Source: Bog-756 sp963833585 (GTDB lineage: Bacteria > Actinomycetota > Acidimicrobiia > Acidimicrobiales > RAAP-2). From it: 64,000 bases of DNA. The notes below the pieces were generated by a model. It was given only the letters and a program-made list of their open reading frames with translations. It was not told the DNA's origin and made no database searches. A program made the position numbers and the translations under genes. The stretch is from assembly GCA_963833585.1 (NCBI GenBank), contig CAWHYF010000001.1, forward strand, positions 62,001 to 126,000. The letters are read 5' to 3'. Positions 7,950 to 16,605 of this stretch are shown here, in pieces; within the stretch, counting starts at the first letter, position 1; each line of letters starts with the position of its first letter.

Positions 7950-9103
7950 TGCCCGAGCGTTGTGCGGTGATCGGGGTGGGGCAGACCCACCACAAGGCCA
8001 AGCGGGACGACGTTTCCATCGCCGGCCTGGTCCGGGAGGCGGCCAAGGCCGCTCTGGCCGATGCCGACCTGACCTGGTCGGACATCGACGCGGTGGTCAT
8101 CGGCAAGGCCCCCGACATGTTCGAAGGCAACATGATGCCCGAGATCTACCTGGCCCCCGCCCTGGGCGCGGTGGGCAAGCCCATCTTCCGGGTCCATACC
8201 GCCGGGTCGGTCGGCGGGTCGACGGCCCTGGTCGCCGCCCACCTGATCAAGTCGGGAATCCACCAGCGGGTGCTCACCGTGGCCTACGAGAAGCAGTCCG
8301 ACTCCGACGCCATGTGGGCCCTCTCCGTGCCCCAGCCCTTCGCCGCCCCCCTGCTGGCCGGTGCGGGCGGGTACTTCGCCCCCCACATCCGGGCCTACAT
8401 GCGCCGGTCCGGCGCCCCGGAGCACATCGGTCGGATGGTGGCGGTCAAAGACCGCCTCAACGCGCTGCGCAACCCCTTTGCCCACCTCCACCTGGCCGAC
8501 ATCGACATGAAGATGGTCGAGGACTCCATGATGTTGTGGGAACCGCTGCGCTATCTCGAGTCCTGCCCCTCGTCGGACGGGGCCGCGGCCATGGTGCTGG
8601 CCGGAGAGCACGCCATCTCGGGACGGTTCCCGCCGGCCTGGGTCCACGGGACGGCCATGCGGTCTGAGCCCACCATGTTCGCCGGGCGCGACCAGGTCAA
8701 TCCCCGGGCCGGCCGGGACTGCTCGGCGGACGTCTACGCCCAGGCCGGGATCACCAACCCGAGGGAGCAGTTCGACTGCGCCGAGGTCTATGTGCCGTTC
8801 AGCTGGTACGAGCCGATGTGGCTCGAGAACCTGGGATTCTGCGAGCTCGGCGACGGGTGGAAGCTGACCGAGTCCGGGGCCACGGCCTTCGACGGCGACA
8901 TCCCGTGGAACGCCTCGGGCGGGGTGCTGTCGTCCAATCCCATCGGCGCGTCGGGCATGCTCCGCTTCCTGGAGGTGGCCATGCAGGTCCGGGGCCAGGC
9001 CGGCGAGCACCAGGTGGAGGGGGCCAGGCTGGCGCTGGGCCAGGCCTACGGCGGCGGCTCCCAGTTCTTCGCCATGTGGGTGGTCGGGAGCGAGAAGCCC
9101 TAG
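7949..9103 (+). CDS. Thiolase-fold lipid-transfer protein (Ltp3-like)
   Basis: A 384-residue thiolase-superfamily protein starting CAVIGVGQTHH. The nucleophile region is RVHTAGSVGGSTAL, without Cys. The HEAF-equivalent is VYVPFSWYEP, without His. NASGGVLSSNP is retained, and the last glycine loop is YGGGSQ. Three catalytic positions therefore differ from active thiolases, which suggests a structural or regulatory subunit of a heteromer with the upstream Ltp. ATG 7949 overlaps the upstream stop (TGATG); GTG 7946 is an alternative start. It is the last gene of a four-gene operon. Confidence 0.82.
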   Translation: MPERCAVIGVGQTHHKAKRDDVSIAGLVREAAKAALADADLTWSDIDAVVIGKAPDMFEGNMMPEIYLAPALGAVGKPIFRVHTAGSVGGSTALVAAHLIKSGIHQRVLTVAYEKQSDSDAMWALSVPQPFAAPLLAGAGGYFAPHIRAYMRRSGAPEHIGRMVAVKDRLNALRNPFAHLHLADIDMKMVEDSMMLWEPLRYLESCPSSDGAAAMVLAGEHAISGRFPPAWVHGTAMRSEPTMFAGRDQVNPRAGRDCSADVYAQAGITNPREQFDCAEVYVPFSWYEPMWLENLGFCELGDGWKLTESGATAFDGDIPWNASGGVLSSNPIGASGMLRFLEVAMQVRGQAGEHQVEGARLALGQAYGGGSQFFAMWVVGSEKP

Positions 9104-9133
9104 GCCCGGCACGAGAGGCGGTGTGACCGGTGG

Positions 9134-10271
9134 TCAGTCCGTCGGGGCGCCGGGACAGGCGCCGGCCGGCAGCCCGGCCGTCGGCGCCGTGGTCAAGGTG
9201 GACACGCCGGGGACGGTGCCGTCGGAGGGGAGTGCGGCCAGGGCCGGTCTGGAGTCCGCCAGCTCGCCGCCCAGGAAGTCGATGGTCACCCGCTCCACCG
9301 TGGTCAGTGCCGCTCCCGCCACGAGGTACGGACCCTGGTGGGACTGTCCGGCGAGGGACAGGTAGTACTTGGGCTGGGGCGCCTGGTCGTACAGCTGGAC
9401 GCTGCAGCCGACCGGGTTGATGTCGTCGTCGGTCCCCTGCACCACGAGGAGGGGGACGGCCGGCACCGTGGAGAAATAGGTTCCCCCGAACACGGCGTCC
9501 TCGGCCCCGGACAGGACCACCGCGGCCCGGATGCGCGGGTCGCGGCAGCACGGGTCGGCCACGGCGGCCAGGGTGACGTCCCCTCCGTCGGAGTGACCGA
9601 CGGCCGCGATCCTTCCGGTGTCGATCAGGCCGGCCAGCGTGGGGGGGCCGGACGCCGTGGCCCCCCTGTCGGCGTCCACCAGGGCGGTGATGACGGCGGA
9701 GACGTCGCCGGGGTGGTGGACGATGTCCCCCTCGTCGAGCCCCTGGGGTGAGGACGGGGGTGGTGAACGGCTCCACCGGGTCGGCCACCACGTAGCCGGC
9801 GGCGGCCCAGGCGTCGAGGAGGGTCGAATACTGCTCCGGGCTCACCGCGTAGCCACCGGAGAACACCACCAACGGGAAGGGTGCCGGGACCCGGAGGGGC
9901 GGCGCCGGCCCGCCGGACGCACTGGCCCCGGCGACCGCCGGGTAACGCACGAACGTGGTGAACGAGCGGGCGACGGCGGTGGCGGTGGCCGGTTCGGAGA
10001 CGGTCAGGACGAGGGTGCCGACGGCATAGGGGGGCCGCGGCGAGGGGACGGCGGTGGTGGTGGTGACCGTGCTGACGGAACGGGCCGGGACGGGTGGCCG
10101 GTCCGGAGAGGTTCCGGAGGACTGGAGGAGGACCGCGGCGGACGCCGCGGCGATGGCCAGGACGACCGCTCCCAACCCCACGGCAGCCCGGCGGCGTCGA
10201 TCCGGCGCCGGGCCGGAGTCGGGAGTCGAGCCCACCGGCCGGAGCCTACCTACGGGCACAGGCGCTACCAT
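9134..10271 (-). pseudogene. Exported alpha/beta hydrolase, single-base frameshift
   Basis: Two frames make one alpha/beta hydrolase of about 375 residues. The first frame has a single N-terminal membrane anchor or signal (AVGLGAVVLAIAAASAAVLL) and FPLVVFSGGYAVSPEQYS. The second has the nucleophile elbow AVGHSDGGDV (GxSxG), then PLLVVQGTDDDINP (acid) and SHQGPY (His). Deleting one base from the CCCC at 9740-9743 (GGGG on the coding strand) joins LTPGLDEGDIVHHPGDVSA without loss. It resembles dienelactone-hydrolase, chlorophyllase or cutinase-like exported esterases. The start codon is uncertain (ATG 10271, GTG 10259 or 10235). Confidence 0.7.
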
Positions 10272-10300
10272 TCCCTCGTGCGCTGAGAACCGGAGATCCC

Positions 10301-11998
10301 GTGTCCACCCCGTCCACCGGCCCGAAAGGTTCTCGGTTGCCCGCGCACCCCTCCGCCCCTCCGCCCGCCACCCCCTCGTCAGCCACCCTGGTGGCCCGCC
10401 ACCTCACCTGCGACCGGGGGGGCCGGACGGTCCTCGACGACGTCTCGCTGACGGTGGGGCCGGAGCGCTGTGTCGGGGTCGTCGGTCCCAACGGGGTGGG
10501 CAAGTCGACCCTCCTCCAGATCCTGGCCGGGGCCATCCAGCCCGACGGCGGCACCGTCACCCGGGACCCGCCGACGGCCACGGTGGGCTACCTGGCCCAG
10601 GAGCACCAGGCCGCGGGCGGGGAGTCGGTACGGGACTGGCTGTCCCGGCGGACGGGTAGCCGGGAGGCCGACGTCGAGCTGGCCGCGGCCGCCGCCGGCC
10701 TGTCGGGGGGAGGCCCGGCCGCGGAGCGCCGGTACGTGGTGGCCCTCGAGCGGTTCACCGGCCTCGGCGTGGCCGACCTCGACGCCCGCATCGATGCCGG
10801 GCTCGACGACCTCGGCCTGCCCGCAGGGTTGGCCTCCCAGGCGGTGTCCACCCTGTCCGGGGGCCAGCGGGCCAAGGTGGCCCTGGCCGCCGTCGAGCTG
10901 TCCCGCTTCGAGGTCACCCTGCTCGACGAACCGACCAACGACCTCGACTTCGAAGGCCTGCGCCGCCTGGAGTCCCGGGTCCATTCCCGACGAGGTGGGA
11001 TGGTCGTGGTCAGCCACGACCGCGACTTCCTGGCCCGGACGGTGGACACCGTGTTGGAGCTGGACGCCCATCACCGATCGGGCCGGGAGTACGCCGGAGG
11101 GTGGAGCGGCTACCAGGCCGAGCGGGCCAACGCCCGGAGGCACGCCGCCGAGGCCTACGAGGTCTACCAGACGAGGCGGAGCCGATTGGAGGACCGGGCC
11201 GATCGCCAGCGCCAGTGGGCCACCACCGGGGTCCGCAAGGAGAACCGCCAGCCCCGGGACCACGACAAGGCCCAGCGCGCCTTCCGGATCAACCGTACCG
11301 AGAAGCTGGCGGCCAAGGCCCGGCAGACCGACCGGGCCAGTGAGGCCCTGGAGGTGGTGGAGAAGCCCTGGGAGGGTTGGGACCTCCGCTTCTCCATCGA
11401 GGAGGTGCGGCGGGCCGGGGCGGTGGTGGCCCGCCTGACCGGGGCGACGATCGAACGGGGCACCTTCCGGATGGGACCGGTCGACCTCCAGATCGACTGG
11501 GGGGAGCGGGTGACGCTCACCGGGGCCAACGGCGTCGGGAAGTCCTCGCTGGTCGGGGCGCTCCTCGGTACCGTTCCCCTGGCCGCCGGTGAGCAGTGGC
11601 TCGGACCGAGTGTGGTGGTCGGGGAGCTGGGCCAGGATCGACGGGCCGGATCGGACGCCGAGCGGGTCGACCTGGTCCGCTCGGTCATGGAGCGGTGTGG
11701 GCTCACCCAGTCCGGGGCGCGCTCGCTGCTGGCCAAGTTCGGACTCGACGCCGAGCACGTCACCCGTCCGGTCGACACCCTGTCCCCGGGGGAGCGGACC
11801 CGTGCCGAGCTGGCCGTCTTCCAATCCCTGGGGGTCAACTTCCTGGTTCTCGACGAGCCCACCAACCATCTCGACCTCCCCGCCATCGAACAGTTGGAGC
11901 AGGCCCTGGCCGGGTTCGGAGGCACCCTGTTGCTGGTCTCCCACGACCGCCAGCTGCTCGAGTCGGTCGACATCACCCGCACCTTGGAGCTGCCGTAG
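10301..11998 (+). CDS. ABC-F family ATP-binding protein
   Basis: A 565-residue soluble protein with two ABC ATPase domains and no membrane segment. Walker A motifs are GPNGVGKSTLL (about residue 62) and GANGVGKSSLV. Signatures are LSGGQRAKVALA and LSPGERTRAELA. Walker B/D-loops are LLDEPTNDLD and VLDEPTNHLD, and both have SHDR switch His motifs. A charged linker (DRADRQRQWA, KENRQPRDHDKAQR) lies between the domains as in ABC-F ribosome-acting factors. These proteins act on the ribosomal E site and some protect against antibiotics; which role applies here is unknown. GTG 10301 is the start, with CGGAG upstream. Confidence 0.9.
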   Translation: MSTPSTGPKGSRLPAHPSAPPPATPSSATLVARHLTCDRGGRTVLDDVSLTVGPERCVGVVGPNGVGKSTLLQILAGAIQPDGGTVTRDPPTATVGYLAQEHQAAGGESVRDWLSRRTGSREADVELAAAAAGLSGGGPAAERRYVVALERFTGLGVADLDARIDAGLDDLGLPAGLASQAVSTLSGGQRAKVALAAVELSRFEVTLLDEPTNDLDFEGLRRLESRVHSRRGGMVVVSHDRDFLARTVDTVLELDAHHRSGREYAGGWSGYQAERANARRHAAEAYEVYQTRRSRLEDRADRQRQWATTGVRKENRQPRDHDKAQRAFRINRTEKLAAKARQTDRASEALEVVEKPWEGWDLRFSIEEVRRAGAVVARLTGATIERGTFRMGPVDLQIDWGERVTLTGANGVGKSSLVGALLGTVPLAAGEQWLGPSVVVGELGQDRRAGSDAERVDLVRSVMERCGLTQSGARSLLAKFGLDAEHVTRPVDTLSPGERTRAELAVFQSLGVNFLVLDEPTNHLDLPAIEQLEQALAGFGGTLLLVSHDRQLLESVDITRTLELP

Positions 11999-12080
11999 CG
12001 ATGCCGTGGGTCGTGGCGCCGGCCCGGCGAGCAGTGCTTAGGTAACGGTCGACCATCTCCGATCCCGCAGGAGGGCACCG

Positions 12081-12827
12081 ATGCTGAGCACGGCAACCGA
12101 CCTCTGGCACACCATCGTCCCCCCGGAAGGGGACCGGCACGGGCCGCTCTACCCCATGCTCCTGGTCCTGACCGTGGTCACCGGGCTGGTGGATGCCTTC
12201 AGCTACCTGGAACTGGGACACGTCTTCGTGGCCAACATGACCGGCAATGTGGTCTTCCTGGGCTTCGCCCTGGCCGGGGCCCCGGGGTTCTCCCTCGCCG
12301 CCTCGGTCCTGGCCCTCGGGGCCTTCGCCCTCGGTGCCCTGCTCAGCGGCCGCCTGGTCGTCCACCTCGGTCCCCGGCGGGGTCGCATCCTGGCTCTCAC
12401 CACCATGGTCCAGGCGGCGCTCACCGCGGCGGCGGTCGTCATCGCCTGGACCGTGTCCGACCCGGGCGTCGGCTCGAGCCGGTACGTGCTGGTGGCACTG
12501 CTCGGACTGGGCTCGGGTCTGCAGAACGGCACAGCCCGGAAGTTGGCCGTTCCCGATCTGACCACCACGGTGCTCACCCTCACCATCACCGGAGCGGCCT
12601 TCGACAGCCGGTTGGGCGGGGGGACCAACTCGCGGATCGGGCGCCGGGGTCTCTCGGTGGTGGCCATGTTCCTGGGCGCCCTGGTCGGGGCGGTCACCGA
12701 GCTCCGGGTGAGCCGACCACTCGGGCTGCTCATCGCCACCGGGCTGCTGGTGTCGGTGGCGCTGGCCGCGGGCCGGCTCTCGAGTCGCGGACCGGACTGG
12801 GACCGCGGTCTCAGCCCGACCGGTTGA
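12081..12827 (+). CDS. YoaK/DUF1275 family membrane protein
   Basis: A 248-residue integral membrane protein with about six hydrophobic segments. Family motifs are VTGLVDAFSYLELGHVFVAN, MTGNVVFLG and LGLGSGLQNGTARKL, all typical of DUF1275 (YoaK-like) proteins of unknown transport function. ATG 12081 has AGGAGGG 7 bases upstream. Its 3' end overlaps the convergent phosphoesterase gene by 17 bases. Confidence 0.88.
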   Translation: MLSTATDLWHTIVPPEGDRHGPLYPMLLVLTVVTGLVDAFSYLELGHVFVANMTGNVVFLGFALAGAPGFSLAASVLALGAFALGALLSGRLVVHLGPRRGRILALTTMVQAALTAAAVVIAWTVSDPGVGSSRYVLVALLGLGSGLQNGTARKLAVPDLTTTVLTLTITGAAFDSRLGGGTNSRIGRRGLSVVAMFLGALVGAVTELRVSRPLGLLIATGLLVSVALAAGRLSSRGPDWDRGLSPTG

Positions 12828-14076
12828 ACACGTCCTTGCCGAAGGTGGCACTGACCGACTTGGCCTGGCCCAGCTTGGACAGCCCGAAGAGGTCCTCCAT
12901 CGTGGCCAGCGTCGAGAAGTGGTTGTAGGGCACTGCGGTGGTGGTGCCGCCCTTGATGAACGGCGAGATGAGGACGGCTCCGATACGGCCGCCACCCGGG
13001 CCGGTGATGCCGGGCTGGGCCGACGCCGGTCCGGGCATCTCGTTGCAGCAGGCGGTGGCGTTGGCGGGATTGCCCCCGTCGGTGTCGGCCTCGTCGAAGG
13101 TCACCTCGAGTAGTCCGTCCTTCTTGAAGGCCGGTGAACCGGTGATCTTGGGGACCCAGGTCTGCAGGAAGGCGTCGATGTTGGTCAGCCCCGAATCGCT
13201 GGCCTGCTGGTTGACGCAGGGGGCGTCGTGGCCGTCGTTGCAGAGGTTCGGGGTGATGAAGCTGAAGTTGGGGGTGGTGGCGACGGACGTGAGGTCGGTG
13301 GCCAGACCGGTGACCCCCGTCGGCGTGCCGGCGGGCAGCGCGCCGGTGGAGGAGCCCAGGGGGACGACGTGGGTGTCGCACCGTGCGGTGTCGTCGATGA
13401 TGGAGTGGAAGTACACGAACGGGTCATGCCGGGTGGCGTAGCCGTCGCCCGCCACGGCCCGCTCGGTGAGGTCCGGGGAGCCGACCGCCGGATGCCCGCA
13501 GACCGCCGACTCCCGTGAGGGGATGTTTCCCATGTCCTCCATGTAGCCCTTCCAGCTCAGGTGGGCCTGGTCCAGCTGGTTGGCCAGGGTGCCGACCGAG
13601 GCGGGGAAGACGCACCCGGAGTCGGTGATCTGGCCGTCGGCGGCCACCGTGGCGGTGGAGGGGAAGTCGGCGAAGACGGGGCAGTCGGCCTGGTTGGAGG
13701 GATTGGGGGCCTGTCCGGAGATCAGGGCGATGTAGTTGTCGTTGGAGTTGTGGCCGATGCCGTAGTACTCGGTCAGCAGCGCTCCGGAGGCCGGAAGGGT
13801 GGAGGCCAGGTAGGGGTCGTCCGAGGGGTGGCCGAAGGTGACGTCGTAGCCCTCGTTCTCCAGGACGATGACGAAGACATGATGGATGGCCGGCAGGCCG
13901 GTGGTCCCGACCGTCGTCGACGGTCGGGACGTCGTGGTGGTGGGGGAGGAGGTGCTCCCCGACGAGCAGGCGGCCAGCAGAACCGCGACGGCCGCGACCA
14001 GGGACAACGCCAGTGGGCCCCGGGCCCTGCCGGGGGGCCGGCCAGAGGAGCGGGGTGAGGTGGGAGTCGACGCCAT
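12811..14076 (-). CDS. Phosphoesterase-family lipoprotein (acid phosphatase/phospholipase C-like)
   Basis: A protein of about 421 residues with an N-terminal export signal and lipobox LLAACSSG, so probably an extracytoplasmic lipoprotein. After a Ser/Thr-rich linker it has HHVFVIVLENEGYD, NDNYIALISGQ, SFITPNLCNDGHD and LLEVTFDEADTDGG, the metal-site pattern of the bacterial phosphoesterase (PlcC/AcpA) family. The probable role is periplasmic phosphate or phospholipid hydrolysis. The start at ATG 14076 puts the signal about 20 residues in; longer in-frame starts up to 14178 would add a non-signal stretch. Confidence 0.83.
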   Translation of the reverse strand: MASTPTSPRSSGRPPGRARGPLALSLVAAVAVLLAACSSGSTSSPTTTTSRPSTTVGTTGLPAIHHVFVIVLENEGYDVTFGHPSDDPYLASTLPASGALLTEYYGIGHNSNDNYIALISGQAPNPSNQADCPVFADFPSTATVAADGQITDSGCVFPASVGTLANQLDQAHLSWKGYMEDMGNIPSRESAVCGHPAVGSPDLTERAVAGDGYATRHDPFVYFHSIIDDTARCDTHVVPLGSSTGALPAGTPTGVTGLATDLTSVATTPNFSFITPNLCNDGHDAPCVNQQASDSGLTNIDAFLQTWVPKITGSPAFKKDGLLEVTFDEADTDGGNPANATACCNEMPGPASAQPGITGPGGGRIGAVLISPFIKGGTTTAVPYNHFSTLATMEDLFGLSKLGQAKSVSATFGKDVFNRSG

Positions 14077-14198
14077 GGCCCGAGTATTACCCGGCTGGGA
14101 CGGGGTCTGGGGGCGCCGACCGGGCCAGGCGCTGTCCCGGCGGGCCGTCGGCGGACCGGTACACTCGACCTGGTTCACCGAGCATCCGGAGGCATCAC

Positions 14199-14396
14199 GT
14201 GAAGATCGTTGTCGACTACGACGAGTGCGCCAGCAATGCCGTCTGCATGGGCATCGCCCCCGAGGTGTTCGAGGTGCGTGACGACGGCTTCCTCTACGTG
14301 CTGAACGAGCATCCCGGCGAGGAGCTGCGGGAGAAGGTGCGGCAGGCGGCCAACGGCTGTCCCACCGGGGCCATCACCATCGTCGAGGACGAGTAA
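14199..14396 (+). CDS. 3Fe-4S type ferredoxin
   Basis: A 65-residue ferredoxin. Cys ligands lie in CASNAVC (C-x5-C near residues 10-16) and NGCPTGAI near the C-terminus, with the second Cys of a CxxC missing, as in single-cluster [3Fe-4S] ferredoxins that feed cytochrome P450s. GTG 14199 has CCGGAGG 6 bases upstream. It ends 7 bases before gltX, so the two may be co-transcribed. No P450 is present in the window, so its redox partner is elsewhere. Confidence 0.88.
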   Translation: MKIVVDYDECASNAVCMGIAPEVFEVRDDGFLYVLNEHPGEELREKVRQAANGCPTGAITIVEDE

Positions 14397-14403
14397 TCCC
14401 GGA

Positions 14404-15894
14404 GTGCCCGGGGACACTCCGAGGGTCCGCTTCGCACCGTCGCCCACGGGCTACTTCCACGTCGGCAGCGCCCGGGCCGCACTGTTCAACTGGCTGGTCG
14501 CCCGGCAGTCCGGCGGCACGTTCGTGCTCCGCATCGAGGACACCGACCAGGAGCGGGGCCGCGAGGAGTGGGTGGACGGGATCGTCTCGGCCATGCACTG
14601 GCTGTCCATGGACCCCGACGAGGGGCCGTACCGCCAGTCCCTGCGCACCGGCCGCTACCTCCAGGCCGTCGACGCCCTGTGGTCGGGCGGCTTCCTCTAC
14701 GCCTGCGACTGCACCCGAGAGGAGATCGATGCCCGCAACCGGGCGGCGGGCATCCTGACTCCCGGCTACGACGGCTACTGCCGCCACCGGGGCCTGGCCC
14801 GGGGCGACGGCCGTGCCCTGCGGTTCCGGACCCCTGACGACGGCCTGACCGTCGTGCACGACGTGATCCGCGGTCCCGTCGAGTTCCCCTGCGCCACCAT
14901 GGACGACTTCGTCGCGGTGAAGGCCAGCGGGGCACCGCTGTTCGTCCTGGCCAACGTGGTGGACGACATCGACATGGCCATCACCCACGTGATCCGGGGG
15001 GAGGACCTCCTCCCCACCACGCCCCGAGGGGTCCTGGTCTGGGAGGCGTTCCGGTCGCTCGGGTGGCAGACCGACGGCTCGACCGGGGCCGGAGTGACCG
15101 GCACCCCCGCACTGCCGGTGTTCGCCCATCTGCCCCTGCTGGTCAACGACCGGCGGAAGAAGCTCTCCAAGCGGCGCGACCCGGTGGCGGTGGAGTCCTA
15201 CCGGGACCAGGGCTACCTGCCTGAGGCGTTCGTGAACTACCTGGCCTTGCTGGGGTGGAGCCCCCCGGGCGGCGAGGAGGTGTTCGACACGGCCCAGATG
15301 ATCGCCTGGTTCCGTCTGGAGGACGTCAACCATTCGCCGGCCTTCTTCGACGTGGCCAAGCTCACCCACATGAACGGTGAGTACATCCGGGCCATGACCA
15401 CCGAGGCGTTCATCGAAGCATCCCGCCCGTGGTTGAGCGGGGAGCGGGCTCCGTGGCCCGATGCCAATTTCGACCCGCTGGCGTTCGCTCGCCTGGCCCC
15501 CCTGGTCCAGGACCGGGTGGCCACCCTCGGGGAGGTGCCCGGCATGGTCGACTTCGTCTTCCTCGACCAGCCGGACATCGACGAGGCCACCTGGTCCAGC
15601 GTCGTGGCCGGGGATCCCGGGGCGGTCCCGATCCTGGTCGCCGCCATCGAGGCCTACGAGGCCCTGGTCGACCGGTGGACCCGGGACGAGCTCCACGCCG
15701 CCACCCAGTCCGTGGCCGACGGGGCGGGACGGAAGCTGGGCAAGGCGCAGGCGCCCATCCGGGTGGCCATCACCGGCCGCCGGGTCGGGCCTCCGCTGTT
15801 CGAGGCCATGGAGGTGATGGGCCCTGGACGGACCCTGGATCGTCTGCGTGGGGCGGTGGCCCGGGCCGGGCTCGGGGCCCATGGCCGGTCCTAG
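14404..15894 (+). CDS. gltX: Glutamate--tRNA ligase
   Basis: A class I aminoacyl-tRNA synthetase of 496 residues. The HIGH motif is APSPTGYFHVGSA at residues 11-22 and the KMSKS motif is KLSKR near residue 255. LRIEDTDQER and the C-terminal anticodon-binding helical bundle are present, and length is normal for bacterial GluRS. It charges tRNA-Glu, one copy of which lies 3.4 kb downstream. Start GTG 14404 is the first in-frame codon after the ferredoxin stop; its ribosome site (GGAG at 14401) is unusually close, so the start is less certain than the product. Confidence 0.95.
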   Translation: MPGDTPRVRFAPSPTGYFHVGSARAALFNWLVARQSGGTFVLRIEDTDQERGREEWVDGIVSAMHWLSMDPDEGPYRQSLRTGRYLQAVDALWSGGFLYACDCTREEIDARNRAAGILTPGYDGYCRHRGLARGDGRALRFRTPDDGLTVVHDVIRGPVEFPCATMDDFVAVKASGAPLFVLANVVDDIDMAITHVIRGEDLLPTTPRGVLVWEAFRSLGWQTDGSTGAGVTGTPALPVFAHLPLLVNDRRKKLSKRRDPVAVESYRDQGYLPEAFVNYLALLGWSPPGGEEVFDTAQMIAWFRLEDVNHSPAFFDVAKLTHMNGEYIRAMTTEAFIEASRPWLSGERAPWPDANFDPLAFARLAPLVQDRVATLGEVPGMVDFVFLDQPDIDEATWSSVVAGDPGAVPILVAAIEAYEALVDRWTRDELHAATQSVADGAGRKLGKAQAPIRVAITGRRVGPPLFEAMEVMGPGRTLDRLRGAVARAGLGAHGRS

Positions 15895-16600
15895 GTGTCC
15901 GGCGCGCCCGGCGGTGTCCTGAGTCCCGTGGCCCGGACGCCGCCGGCGACGCCGACGGCCACCAGAGCCGGCCCGTTGCGCTGGGCACTCCGGGCGGTGG
16001 CCGTGCTGCTGGCGGTGGTGGTGGCCTACCTGGTGGTCACCGCGGTGCAGGTCTGGCTGACCGGCCGCCGCTACGAGCCGCGGCCCGGCCGGCGCCATCG
16101 TGGTCATGGGAGCGGCCCAGTACAACGGGGTGCCCTCCCCCGACCTGGCGGCCCGCCTCCGCCAGGCCGTGGTGTTGTGGAGAGGTCGCTACGCCTCGGC
16201 CGTCATGGTGACCGGCTCCAAGGAGCCGGGTGACCGCTACACCGAGGCCGAGGCGTCGGCCCGGTACCTGATGGCCCAGGGCATCCCGGCCTCGGACATC
16301 CTCGAGTCCGGGGGGAGCGACTCGTGGGAGAACCTGGCCCTGGCGGCACCGGTCCTCCTGGCCCGAGGGGACAGCACGGTCCTCATCGTGACCGACCCGT
16401 TCCACGAGGCCCGCAGCCTGGCCATCGCCACCGACGTCGGGCTGCACCCCTACCCGACCCCGGCCCAGCACTCACCCATCACCGGGGCTTCGACCATCCC
16501 GTACTACGCCAAGGAGACCGTGGGCATGGCGGTCGGGCGGATCATCGGATTCGATCGGTTGAGTTCGCTGCACACCTCGTTCGGTTCGTCGGGGGGCTGA
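15895..16600 (+). pseudogene. YdcF/ElyC/SanA-family protein, single-base frameshift
   Basis: The first frame gives an N-terminal transmembrane helix (RAVAVLLAVVVAYLVVTAVQ). The second gives the DUF218 domain: AIVVMGAAQYNG, VMVTGSKEPGDRYTEA, ESGGSDSWENL, LIVTDPFHEAR. Removing one C of the CCC at 16084-16086 joins them as YEPRPAGAIVVMG, so the original protein was about 234 residues. Members of this family affect envelope polysaccharide metabolism and membrane barrier function. GTG 15895 follows the gltX stop immediately, and the sulfatase gene starts 5 bases after the end, so the three form an operon. Confidence 0.75.
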
Positions 16601-16605
16601 GGCCG

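Noticed and set aside
7277..9112. A 611-codon open frame on the minus strand
   Set aside because: It is antisense to the two Ltp-like genes, which have clear family motifs, starts and overlaps.
14374..16125. A 583-codon frame antisense to gltX
   Set aside because: gltX is certain from its HIGH and KMSKS motifs; the antisense frame is a composition shadow.
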